This document shows, piece after piece, positions 46,601-58,186 of a stretch of 64,000 bases of DNA. The first letter of the stretch is position 1. Every line of letters begins with the position of its first letter. The notes beneath the pieces are model-generated. The model made no database searches. It saw nothing but the letters and a program-made list of their open reading frames with translations, and was not told where the DNA came from. A program made the translations under genes and the position numbers. The DNA is from Rhinopomastus cyanomelas (Eukaryota > Chordata > Aves > Bucerotiformes > Rhinopomastidae), in NCBI GenBank assembly GCA_013400115.1, contig VXBP01004497.1, forward strand, positions 652 to 64,651. The letters run 5' to 3'.

Positions 46601-49600
46601 ATTTGGTCTGTTGATTGGGAAGCTGAATGGCCCGTGAAGTTTCTGCAAACAATCTCACTAAATGGACTCTCTTTTTTTGATCTCTTAACAACCCTCTTTC
46701 TCCCACCTCCTCTGAAGTGGAGCAGCTTGGGTTGATGATTATAAGAAGGAAGCACATTCTGAGTGAAGTTCTCATCTTAGTGATACAAGTGCTGTCTCTT
46801 TGGCTACAGGCAGTCCCTTTTGGCTTAGTGAAACCTTCATTCTTCTGAATGAGGTGGCCTCAGCTATTGGGATGAAAAATAACAATGCTCTTATATTCGT
46901 TAATGACTTAAGTGTAAATAATGTAGTCCAGATTTGACACTAAAACATGGGTTATAACAAAAATAGGAGATTTGTAGCACATGATTTTCGACATATGGAA
47001 ATGTTCTTTACTGGAGCCTTCATTAACAGAAGGGTTTTCTGTAGGTTTTGTGAGATCTGTAATAAGACCCAGGAGGAGCTTGGTAAGTGGCTATTTGTAG
47101 GTACCCTTCAGAAGATCTCAGTTGACTTTTATGGTTTCTTTTGAATTGGGTTATGAACAGAGGAAAGAGAAGTCTCTGGAGTATTGAAACTTTGTAAGAG
47201 TTAGTTTTTCCAAAGTTGGGGAAATAATTGTTCAGTGACTCTGTTTAAATCGAAATGGAGCTATGCTCTCTGTGCTGCAGATGTTGGTCTTTATAGAAAT
47301 CCTTGTGGATGGGTTTTGCTTTGTGAATGTTGGCGTCAAAACCTGGTTGGAAAGAAACTGGTAGATGTTGAAATGTGCAAAACACTTGAAGTATTCTGTT
47401 GTAACTAAACCCCTTTTCTAGTAACATGCTAAGTACTCAGCATACTCTGGAGTTTTCAGACTGTGATATTTGTAGATATGTTTTTATGGAAAATGAGGTA
47501 CAATTTTAGTTCAAAAATTAATGTGAAGAAATGGTCAAATAGACTTTCTCTGTGAGTTTATTTAGCCGTATCTGCCAACACTGGCAACAAAACTAAGCTT
47601 GTATTTACTCCTACAGAGTAACTACAGCTAGGGGAGACTGAGTTGGATTGTGTTCCATTCAAGAATTATTAACTGAGTTCCAAATGCAAAATCTTCATTG
47701 TGTCTGATTTCTGAGCCAGCGAAGTGTGTTTGTATTGGAATATCTCATGACATTTGTCTTGCAGTGGTGGAACACCAGTGGTGTTAGCTGTGGTGAAAGG
47801 GCTATGCTGGCACAGGTATTTTTACTACTGCAAATCTAAGAGAGAGGAGAAATGACTTGTGTAGTTTCAACTCTTGCTATTCTGGTCTCTACAAGGGGTA
47901 CAGCTGTGCAGTGCAATGCAGTGCGCTTGCTTTTTGTTAGCTTCTAGATTTATTGTCCTCAGAGGGATACATAAGGTATTCACTGAATAGTGAGGATAGC
48001 TCCGAACGCGCAAGACGCTGAGTTGGAAAAGTCCTATAGAGTTAATGTCTTCCAAAGACACTGCGGTCACGTAACTGCATGGCCACTGTTCAGAAAGGAC
48101 CAGTCCATTGGCTTGGTATGGGAGCTGGCATTCCAACAGGGTTATACGTGCAACTGACTGTTCAACCAGGGTCTTTAATGCCTCTAGCTGTGTGTCTTGT
48201 GTGACCTGATCTGTGCCCATCATATATGAGAAATACTTCTGTTGGAGTCCTACAGAACCTACCTGTTTGAGGAGGGGAACAATGCAGTCTCTTTTTGAGA
48301 GGGCCTGCAGCAGTTGTGAAACTGAGAATCACTGGTTTGGACTGCGTGGTGTGGCCCATTGTATATTATAGTAATATACAAATAATTGTATTGTTCTAGT
48401 GTATAAAACCTTTGGCAGAGTAGATGCCTTTGCTCCTCAAAAGACCAGAGTGTGGCTGCAGGAGACTGAAATGCCATTGGTGCCTGTGAAGCTCCTCAAC
48501 GGCCAAGAACAACCTGTGAAAACAAACCTGAGATATCCCACCACACTAACCCTCAGGAGAGATAATGGAAGACCCCATGGTTCCCTTGTTCAGACCCAGG
48601 TCCCTGCTAAACATGTTTGAGAAGTTGTTCCTTAAATCTGAAGCTGTTGTTAATGAAAGTTAGCACTTGTGATCAAGACTCAACAGATGAGCAGTTTATC
48701 TGCTTTTGATCACATTTTTGAGAGTTCAATAAATTTTTTTCAATAACCCTTCTCAGTCTGAAAATGCAGTGGAACTTGGAAGATCACTGAGCTGACTGTG
48801 AAATGGGGTCTTGCTTATACCTTGAGAAGTGTCATACATCAGTCTTGGTCTCAGTTTTAATGCGTTTGGATTTAAATGCAGGCGCAGCAGCTCTGTTCCC
48901 TTAAACATCATTTGACTTGAGAATCTCTTGAGGATGTGAGATCTCCCCTTAAAACAAGGGAGGAGGTCAGTTACGTTTGGAGCAAAATTTGCAGCAGAGA
49001 ACTTAAGCGCCTGAAAATTTCAGCTCTTATCCTTGGACTTCAAACTACCAAATGCAGGCAGTGTATGTTGCTTTAGCTCAGGGATGGATTGGCCTCTGGT
49101 CAGAACAGTCTACGCACTGTCCATCCAGAGAAATACTTCATGTTTTGTGATTAGGGTGGAATTTACTGCATTTGGGGGCATTACTGCGACAGCTTTGAAG
49201 GGATTAAGTATATTGAGGTTCCTATTAAAGTATAACATCGTGATTCAAGATCTGTGAAAGAAAATCATGCATGGGTGTTTGATCTTGGGGTGCAGTCACA
49301 CATGCTGTGAGGCATAAAATAAGGGGATAGACTCAGTAGGGAAGTGACAGAACAAAGTACTGTCTTGCAGGAGAAATGGGATTTGGGAGCAGCTTCTGAT
49401 CTTTTGATCCATACTCTGATGTGAATGATGAGTGGTACGGAGGTGACAGGTTTGTCTTAGGGGAGGAAGGAGAATGGTGGGTAGTGTGTCGCATTGCCCT
49501 TGGAGATAGTTTGCTGTCTGATTCCCCAAAGATTTGATAGTGGTAGGTACGGACTAAGCTGTTTCTTGTTGTCCTGTCGTAAAAATCTTCTGTTATTCCA

Positions 49601-51447
49601 GGACAGATAGTTCCATAGAGTTAGTTAAGTAAGGCAGGAGCCGTAAAGCTAAGCCTTATGATTTAAATGCACGTAAAGAACAAATGCCTGTTTGGGGGAG
49701 TAGGAATTTTCTCTGAGCGTCTGAGCTCACGGACTAACAAGCGGTGTGTGTGTGTATGGCATAAAATGCTGTGGTTAAGCCTGTATCAGTGTTTCTGTAA
49801 TAAGCTGCTCTTTTTTTTTTTTTTTTGAAACAATAAATAATAATTTTGCTTGTGAACTTTCCAAGTCTCTCTCTGTTCACGTGGTGTATGTGTGCATCAG
49901 CTACAGACACTCATTTCCCCCATAAAGAGGGAACATCACAGTCTAGCAAACAGAGTAGCTATCATTCCAGCTGAGCAGAGGTCTAAGGCAATAACCCAAA
50001 ATATCCTGGAAGAAATTCTAAAAAGCATTGAAGAAATCAATCGTCTGATCCTACAGCAAGGTCTTTGATGTAACACTGGTAAGTTTGTACTGGGAGACTG
50101 CCTGTTTCTTTATGGTCAGCCCTAGACTTTCTATATGAAAAGTGGATCAAATAATTTCATATGTTCCTGCTTTAAAAAGAGATGGTTGATCATTTTTGAA
50201 AGTGTTCACACTGTTTAAATGTAGATTGTGGTTTTAGCTGAAACCCAGGTGGGGACGAAAGGCTTTTCAAAACAACTACTTACAGGAAAATAAATAATAC
50301 TTTGATATTTTTCCTGTAGAGAAACTGAGTCTCATTTAGTCATCCTGAATATTTAATTTTATTTTGAGGATAAATTTCATAGGTTATCTCATGTTAAACC
50401 ATTTTTATTGATGCAAAGCTTATGTGCAAGGACTTGTTCCTGATGTGGATATGTATGGAAAAGGAGTTTTCCGGAGTACAATCAACAAATAACTTTTAAA
50501 GGCACATTTTTACCTAACTCAGTGCAGTTAGCTAAATCTGGTTTTATCATTTGGGATAAAACTTAAACATATTTACGGTGTTTTGATACAAAAGGCCTTC
50601 TGTAATGGAGGGGACCCTTCTTTCTGCTTTCAGGGGTTTGTCACATCAGTGGAAGGTGAAGGGAAGGCTCAAGTGTGAAGACTAAATCTTTACCTGGCAT
50701 CTCCATTGCTGGTGGAATGTCACTGTATTTCTCCCCAGCAGATGCAGTTTATCTGATCATTGTATGTCAAGTTCACCAAAGCTTTTCCCGGTTGTACTGC
50801 CACTTGAATTTCCATTTGTAATTAGCAATGTAATTTTGCAGATATGTTTAAGAAACATATTTTGAGAGTGGCTATTCCCACAGCACTGCTTAATACCTAT
50901 TAAAATGCCCCATTTTTATTGAGTGACGGTGTTTTTATCTAATTAGGTTGGTTTGTTAAAGTATAGCTTCAGTCTCATTATTTTTTTTTCTTCCTTATCC
51001 TCTAAGGCTTTTTTTAATCATTTATTTATGACCAGTAGGAAGTGCACAAAATCTTTAGCTCTGGACTGATGCACAGCATAAAGAAGTAAATGAGATTTCT
51101 TCCTGCCTAAGCTGTTGTGCAGGGCCTTTCTTTGAGAGGCAGTAACTCTTGGATTAAAACATGGTGATGTGTAGCAGAAAAGAAAGAAACCCCAACATCT
51201 GGGAGCCAGGCATTCATTCATTCATGCTACAAGGACTCCATTGGAGTTTGGTCAGCAGCCTTACCATAGTGCTCTTTGCTAGATGTGCTGCTGGATTTCC
51301 TTTCTTTTTTTAAGTACCATTATTTTTTTCCTCTAAATTACATTTTTGGGAGAACTGTGTGATGAAAGCCAAAAGCGAGGCGCGTTGGAGTAGCTGTGTC
51401 CTTGAATGGCTGCTGTTATCCAGGAGGGACTAGCTGTACTGCCCGTG

Positions 51448-51876
51448 CTTATTACAGAATTTTTACAGAATTACTGGGGCTGGAAAAGCCCTCTTGAGTT
51501 CATCCAGCCCAGCCTGTGCCCTGACATCACTGCAGCGGCGAGACCAGAGCACTAAGGGCCACAGCCAGGCTGTCCTTCAACACCTCCAGGAAAGAGGACT
51601 CCACCACTGCCCTGGGCAGTCCATTCCAGTGTCTGATCACCCCTTCTGTGAGGAAGGGCTTCCTAACATCCCACATAACCCTCCCCTGGCAGCTTCACAT
51701 CCTGTCCTCTTGTCTTGTCATTAATTGCTTGGGAGAAGAGCCTGACCCCCCACAGCCTCCCTTCAGGTAGTTGGAGAGAGGGATAAGGTCTCATCTTCTC
51801 CAGGTTTAACACCCCTGGCTTTGTCACCTTCTCCTCATCAAACTTTCCTTCCAGTGTTGTTCTTTTCTGGACCCAC
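51448..51876 (-). mobile_element. CR1 3' fragment, minus strand, older subfamily
   Basis: In reverse orientation: 3' end near 'acagaattactggggctgga', then ORF2 C-terminal sequence ('gggcagtccattccagtgtc', 'tgtgaggaagggcttcctaa'), ending upstream near 'ttcttttctggaccca'. Inserted in NKD1 intron 3 antisense to the gene. Diverged and inactive. Confidence 0.85.
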
Positions 51877-53750
51877 TTAGTGAATAGTGTTCTGTGAATA
51901 CACAGCTCAAACTCTGCTATGATGGTTTACCTTTAATCCTTGACTACCACTGATTTGCCTCCTTTTGGAGATACAGACACAGAAGACAGTGCACTGAGAA
52001 GCCCTCTAGATTTGCTAGTAAAGGAATCACTGACAATGGGTAATGTCCTGTGGGTGCAGCTAAAGGGCTGTGAGGTCCTTGTTAGTTCCACAGCAGTAAT
52101 CTGAGCCCTCCTCATGTGTGTTTCTGATGGCAGCACTGACAGGCCTGGTCTCCTCAAAAAATGAGGAGAATTTCAGCACCACTGGGGCACACAGAAAAGC
52201 TTGTCAGATACAGGAGAAACAGAATGTTTTGGCAAGAAAAAATGCTAGTCATCCCTTCAGGGGTATGTTTTAAGCACAGATTCCTGCCCTAGTAGTCACA
52301 GCGTCTCCTAGTACCAGCAGAAGCCCTACCCAAGGACAGGGTGAGGCTTCCTCCTTCCATTCTCTCCACAGACATGGGGTCTAGTCAGAATGTGCTGTTA
52401 TTGTCTATCAGTTCCAACATCCAGCAGTACCAGGACTCGATAACCAGGTCTTCCTTCAGTCAGAACTGTGCGGAGGGACTCTTTTCTGTGAGGCGTGGCA
52501 GTCTGAGAGAGATTCCAGGGATTGGCTTTAAATTGTGCTGGCTCAGCTCTCTGATGCCAGCAGACTGCGTGCTAATAGCTGCCAAGCAGGACTGGGTGGA
52601 GGGGAGTAACTGAGCTGAAAAAAGCAACTCTTGTGATGTTCATCTGTCTGTGAGTGGGGTGGGAAAAATTGTGTGTTACCTGGACTTAACCAGCTACAGC
52701 CAAGAATCTTTCTCCTCATGATGGTGGTGACTAAACAGTGAGTATTTAGTGCCCGGCTGCCTGCCAAGCTATATCAAAAGCTTTGTGCAACACTGGAATT
52801 GCAGCAGCCCTAGTTACAGGGTGCTGTGTGTCAGAGCTGCACTGTCCAGGGGAGGAGCCCTTTCTTCTGGTCACCAGGCTCTGCTCATTGCAGGTCTGCC
52901 CAAACCTCAGGTGCCTGTTGGAACTCACTGAAATGGAACTGGTTTGTCATGCAGTTTTTGACCGTACACTATTGCTAGAAAAGGCTGTGGATGAGCAATC
53001 TCTGGGCTGTGAAGGGTTACGGTGCTCATGTTGCTGAGGCGCCAATCTCCTGGCACACCGCAGGTGAGCTTGGCCCAATGTTGTTTAAAGCGCCTGTCCC
53101 ATGGTTTCACAAATGTGCTCTGACCAGAGGATGTTTTTCTAACTTCAAAGGGCTTCTCAGCCTGGCTTGGTGCCTCACAGACTGAGTCCACAATTCTTCC
53201 CTGCTCGTGATGTGTTCAAACCACGTGTGATTTTTTTTTTTTTTGGTATGTGATGTTTTCTTAAAGCAGCATTGACCTGTGTTCAAGTGAAACTGACTCT
53301 GGAGCCTGTAAACACCAACTTGTCATGTGGGTAGTTTTCATCTTAACCTGAGGTGTGTATTTTTATTTATTATTTTTAAGAGCAAGAATAGACATCAAAA
53401 GGAGGAGCAATATATAGGAAAAGTAAAAAAAAAAAAAAAAGAAGAGAAAGAAACTTGCAGTAGCCTTTTGAGTTACACCATCCAGAGACTGTTCCTTGAA
53501 GATCAAAGTGTAGGTCCTTTGCTGGCCATAAGAAGAGCTTATTGCTGCCTTGACTCTTCCAGTGTTACAGTAGGTTACTCAGTCTGAAATGTGCCTCTGT
53601 GCAAGGGGGAGAGGCACAAAGGAGTAGGAAGAACCTGGGCTGCTTGTCAGTGAAGATGTTTGTTTTTTGTTATGTTCTTCTTCCCTCTCTCCTTACAAAT
53701 GTTGTTCCAAATAGGTTGTTTTAATATCCGTTTGTCTGGTTTTCGACTGT
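51877..53750 (+). other. NKD1 intron 3, second part
   Basis: Single-copy intron sequence between CR1 copies. T-run at 53231-53244 and A-run at 53425-53440. AGATCAAAG (TCF/LEF core) at 53500-53508. Overlapping frames at 52341-53191 on both strands show no recognisable domain. Confidence 0.5.
53500..53508 (+). promoter_or_regulatory. TCF/LEF-like site in intron 3
   Basis: Exact AGATCAAAG, upstream of the young CR1 insertion. Confidence 0.22.
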
Positions 53751-54585
53751 GCTGCCATTCAGCGAGATCTGGACAGGCTGGAGAGCTGGGCTGAGAAAAA
53801 TTTAATGAGCTATAACAGGAGTAAGTGCAGAGTCTTACATCTGGGCAAGAACAACCCTAGGTACCAGTATAGGCTGGGGACTGACCTGTTGCAGAGTAGT
53901 GTAGGGGAAAGGGACTTGGGGGTCCTGGTGGACAACAAAATGACTATGAGCCAGCAGTGTGCTCTTGTGGCCAAGAGGGCCAACGGCACCCTGGGGTGGA
54001 TTAGAAGAGGGGTGGTTAGCAGATCAAGAGAGGTTCTTCTCCCCCTCTACTCTGCCCTGGTGAGACCACACCTGGAGTATTGTGTCCAGTTCTGGGCTCC
54101 TCAGTTCAAGAGGGATGTGGAGCTTCTGGAGAGAGTTCAGCGTAGGGCAACGAAGATGATGAGAGAGGTGGAGCACCTCCCTTACGAGGAGAGGCTGAGG
54201 GAGCTGGGTCTCTTTAGCTTGGAGAAGAGGAGACTGAGGGGTGACCTCATTAATGTCTATAAATATTTGAGGGGTGGGTGTCGGGAGGATGGAGCTGGGC
54301 TGTTCTCAGTGTCATGTAGTGATAGGATGAGGGGCAATGGTTGTAAGCAGGAACATAGGAGGTTCCACATCCACCTGAGAAGGAACTTGTTCACAGTGAG
54401 GGTGACAGAGCACTGGAACAGGCTGCCCAGGGGGGTTGTGGAGTCTCCCTCACTGGAGATATTCAAGACCCGACTGGATGTGTTCTTGTGTGACTTGGTT
54501 TAGGTGATCCTGCTGTTGCAGGCAGATTGGACTAGATGATCTTTCGAGGTCCCTTCCGTTTCGTAGTGGTTCTATGATTCTATGA
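53751..54585 (+). mobile_element. young CR1 LINE 3' copy with an intact ORF2 C-terminus
   Basis: About 835 bases in the same orientation as NKD1. An unbroken frame at 53805-54503 encodes 232 residues of the ORF2 C-terminus: SKCRVLHLGKNN and GERDLGVLVDNKM, which follow the reverse-transcriptase core, then LPLYSALVRPHLEYCVQFWA, EKRRLRGDLINVYKYLRGG and TEHWNRLPRGVVESPSLE, ending FLCDLV. The 3' UTR and a TTCTATGATTCTATGA tail follow. The frame being open along the whole length, and the close match to the copies at 1 and 7390, mark it as a recent 5'-truncated insertion. It lacks the endonuclease and RT catalytic motifs, so it cannot move by itself. Confidence 0.95.
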
Positions 54586-55817
54586 AAAATTTCTTTTTCT
54601 TCTTTATAGTGTAGTTTTCTGAAGTGGGGTTTTTTTGGGATAATGCAAAATACACTTTTAATGCTGAGATTTGCAAAATACTTAGTAATTTGGGAACAAA
54701 TGCTTTTACTGTTGAAGTCTCTTGATTCTCCATTAAATGTGCTGAGAGCAGAACTAGGTCCTGAAATACCTCCTGAGGTACTTTGAGGTGGTGAATGTGG
54801 AAGATCTTGTGTTCCACTAGGTTGCATTGGTGGGCACTGTTTTTTGCAATGTCTTTGCATTCACCAAGGCTGGAAAAAGTAGCCTAGTTTGAGGTTTGTT
54901 TCAAGTAATCATTTTTAGGTTTTTGTTATTACTGTTATGACTGGGTTTGAGTCTATGAAAAGAACCAAACCAAGAGCAAAAGAAACCCTTTGCTCAAAGA
55001 AAGCAATACCTTGCAAGGTTTACAAACACACTTTGTGTGCCAAGTGTTTTCTTCATCTGCCTGTAGAAGAAAACATCCCACTGAGGATGGCATGCTGTGA
55101 ACAATGTTTCTCAGCTGTGCCGTGGAGGTTTGTTCCTCAATCTAGCACTTCATCATTAATCCAGCTCTCAGATGCCACTTGATCCCAAGGTTCTCATCCT
55201 GATGGAATCATCAAGAAGTTAGTGATGATAGTGATGTTAGACGGAAACACGACCAGCAAACAACCTGTGCTACCCTGCCATCCCATGGTTATGGGCAGGA
55301 ACCATCCCACCACGTTTATTTTGGCTACTTTTAAAGCAGGTGGCCAGGCTGAATTGCTAGTTTCAAAGTCACAGCTGCTGCTTTGAAATTGTGTAAGAAG
55401 GGCTTTGGTTTCTTAACACTGAATAACTGAGCTGCTGTTTGGTATTAGAGCATCATTATTCTGGGAAGTGCACTCTTCATTTTAAAAATATCTTCTGTAT
55501 GGAAATTGAAAGTTTATACTTCATGATTCTAAGGGCAAAGAGCTGAAAAGGTTCCTTCTTGGACTGATGATTGTAGATACATAAGAAGTCCTTGGTAATT
55601 TGAATAAATGGGAACTGAAGGTAGTATGTAAAATGAACAGCACTGTTAGAAACACAGAGTTAGTGGAGGAGTCTCTTGTTTGTTGGTATTAAAAAACTTT
55701 CAAAGCATGTCATGTTTTTATCTTTTAACTGGCTGTCTTTGTGGCAGATAAAGACACACTATTTAGAGAACTACCATGAAATCATTATCATTAAAGAGCA
55801 GATAATGACTCTGTGAT
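54586..55817 (+). other. NKD1 intron 3, third part
   Basis: Single-copy intron sequence. A plus frame at 54937-55182 contains several Cys but has no recognised domain or splice context. Nothing else noted. Confidence 0.45.
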
Positions 55818-56122
55818 TAATCATAGAATCATGGAGATGTTAGAGTTAGAAAGGACCTTAAAGATCATCTTATTCCAGTGCCCCCTCCATGGTCAGGGAC
55901 ACCTCCCACTAGATCATGTTGCTCAGAGCCCCATTCAACCTGGCCTTGAATGCTTCCAGAGATGGACCATCCACAGCTTGTCTGGACTACCTGTTCCAGT
56001 GTCTCGCTACTGTCTCACTAAAGAACTTCTTCCTAATCTCCAACATAAATCTCTCCTCTTTCAGTTTAAAACTGTTACCCCTTGTCCTCTCACCCCCTGC
56101 CCTTGTAAAAAGTCCCCTCTAA
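55818..56122 (-). mobile_element. CR1 3' fragment, minus strand
   Basis: 'taatcatagaatcatggaga' and 'aaggaccttaaagatcatct' give the reversed CR1 tail, followed by 'ctcagagccccattcaacct' and ORF2 C-terminal sequence up to 'aaaactgttaccccttgtcc'. Antisense to NKD1 inside intron 3; diverged. Confidence 0.9.
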
Positions 56123-58127
56123 AGGCAGAAGCAGAAGGAGATACTGCATTACAAATCGCCATCTCCTCTCCTTGTAAAATGAGCCTTCTTGGGTGACTGT
56201 TTCAGTAGCGTCAGCAACAGTGTCAGCAGAATGGTGAATTTGTGTCGCTGGAAGTATAAAGAGAATTCATGAAGGAGTTTCTGTTAAGCAGAGTTTTCTT
56301 TGTATAAAAAAGGATTTTATTCACAGTAGTTTTTTTCCTTCTTTTGTATTCCTTGCCACCTTATGATATTAGAGTGTTTTTCTGCCTACTTTCAAAATTT
56401 CATAGATATATATTTATTAAAAAAAAATCTGTGTCATGTTAGCCTTTTCCTAGCAGAAGGGAAAAGTACATTTTATGCAACGTGCACAGCATGGGGTTTT
56501 CTGGGCCTTCAATCTCATATGATCCTGTCTCACAATAAATCTATCAGACAGGAGCAAGCACCACAAAATCCTCTCGGGCTGGGTGAAGAAGTGCTCTTCA
56601 GAAAAAGGATGTTGGAGGGCTGGCTGGAGGAGAGGGCAGACCTTTCCTCTGAAGGGAGACCAGAAAAAAAACAGGGAGTGGCATGTTCCTTCAGTTTATA
56701 GTGACAGGCTTGGTGAGGAGTGCAAAGGGCAGCGTTAAGATTCCGTTGGTATTGGGGACATGAATGTAGGATTTTCCTACAGAGGATATAACAAAATTGT
56801 TGACCTGGTTGTTAAGGGGGAGGGGTGAGAATGGGCATGGCAGGAGTACAGGCACTACAGATGGATATCTGGTGTCTGCCCTTAATCTTTTTCTGCATAA
56901 ATTGTACAAATTGTAAAACTGTAATTTTTGTTTGTACTTTTATTTTGTGCTGGTGATCACTAGTAGCTCTCTTGTGTATTGGAAGCTGCATGTTCTAGTG
57001 CAGCACGTCTTAGATTTATCTCTTAGCAAGTGGTGCGGTCTATATGGCAGAAAGATCCCTACTAATTTAAAGCTTTTGGTGGTCCAAACACAGGCTGCCC
57101 ATGCAATCCCTGATGCAACCTGGTAACAGGGTGTGTTTTTGCTAACTGGCCCCTTGTATGTCCTGTTAGAGGTCGGTATTTTCCTGGGTAGGTTGTCAGT
57201 TCTGTTGTGCTTAAGGAGATAGAGTAATAGCTTAAATACAGTTTTCTTAAGCACTCGGGATTACAAGGTAGGCAGGCTTTGAAGTCCTTTGAGATTAGGA
57301 GACTGGTCTGTGAGTTTGCATGTGAATGGGGAGTGTTTGTGATGTGGGTGGTCACAGATGTCATTGCTGTAGTGCTTACCTGTGCTCTGAAGCTCTAAAC
57401 TGAAGCCTTAATGTGTGCAGAAGCCATGTAGTATAGCCTAGACTATAGCTTTAGTCGTATAGTCATTCTCAAGTTGCTCAAACACCAGTCTTCAGAGATG
57501 CAAAATAAATAAGCATTTGCCACTTATTTATTTGTCTTCTCTTTGAAACTACTGCTCTCATCTACTTTTCCCCCCACTTGTTTGTGGGGAAGTGGGTAAT
57601 ATGTTTAATCCTTTTACTTAACCTAGGCTGTTGAGGTAGGTAGAGAAATACTTAAAATTCATGCAGAACTTCAAGGCCAGCTATGCACTTAAGTCATTGC
57701 TGTGTTTTTATGAATAAGCCAGGTATTTATTACCTGCTTTGTGGAGCAAAGTAAGAACATAAGAATGAAAAAGAAAAGCTGAGTTCCTCTTGGACTTTTA
57801 TATAATCCCCCTTTTCAAGAAAACCCACAAATAAATCCTTTTACATTGCTGTTTCTTCTGCTCTACAGTAATCTTCCTAAAATCCTTTTGGAGAGGGGCG
57901 TTTCTGAACTGTCTGGCTCCTGTTACAATCCAGGGACCTAAGAAGTCTAATTCTAGGCAGTCTGTACTAATCAAAGCAGTCTTAACATGGAGGAAAAAGG
58001 GCATTTTATTCCCACTTAACCCAGTGTGAGTTTGACCAAGGTTGGAAGGTGGTGGAAGGGACACATTGAAGGTGCATGAGCTGAATCCCCTCTCTTGTGG
58101 AGGCCTGTCCGAGAACATGTGCATTCA
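56123..58127 (+). other. NKD1 intron 3, fourth part
   Basis: Single-copy intron sequence with no recognised exon, repeat or RNA gene. Frames at 56363-56701 (+), 57062-57364 (-) and 57798-58124 (-) look incidental. Confidence 0.45.
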
Positions 58128-58186
58128 AGTGGTCACACAGTACCAGTGTGGAAGAGACCTCTAGGATCTTCCAGTCCAACCTTTGA
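58128..58186 (-). mobile_element. very short CR1 3'-end relic
   Basis: 'ggaagagacctctaggatct' and 'tccagtccaacc' match the reversed CR1 3' UTR. Only about 60 bases survive. Confidence 0.6.

Larger units (their letters stand above)
41693..51447 (+). other. NKD1 intron 3, first part
   Basis: No further NKD1 exon was found here: no reading resembles the acidic region or the EF-hand (EWTFTLYDF-type) sequence. The CpG-rich edge ends near 42.1 kb. No CR1 copy in almost 10 kb, fewer than in the flank. T-run of 16 at 49811-49826 and a short (GT)n near 49745. A repeat-free block at about 44700-44900 with TCATTAAA and TTTTAATTA cores may be regulatory. An open, splice-bounded 51-nt segment lies at 47765-47815. 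Confidence 0.6.
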
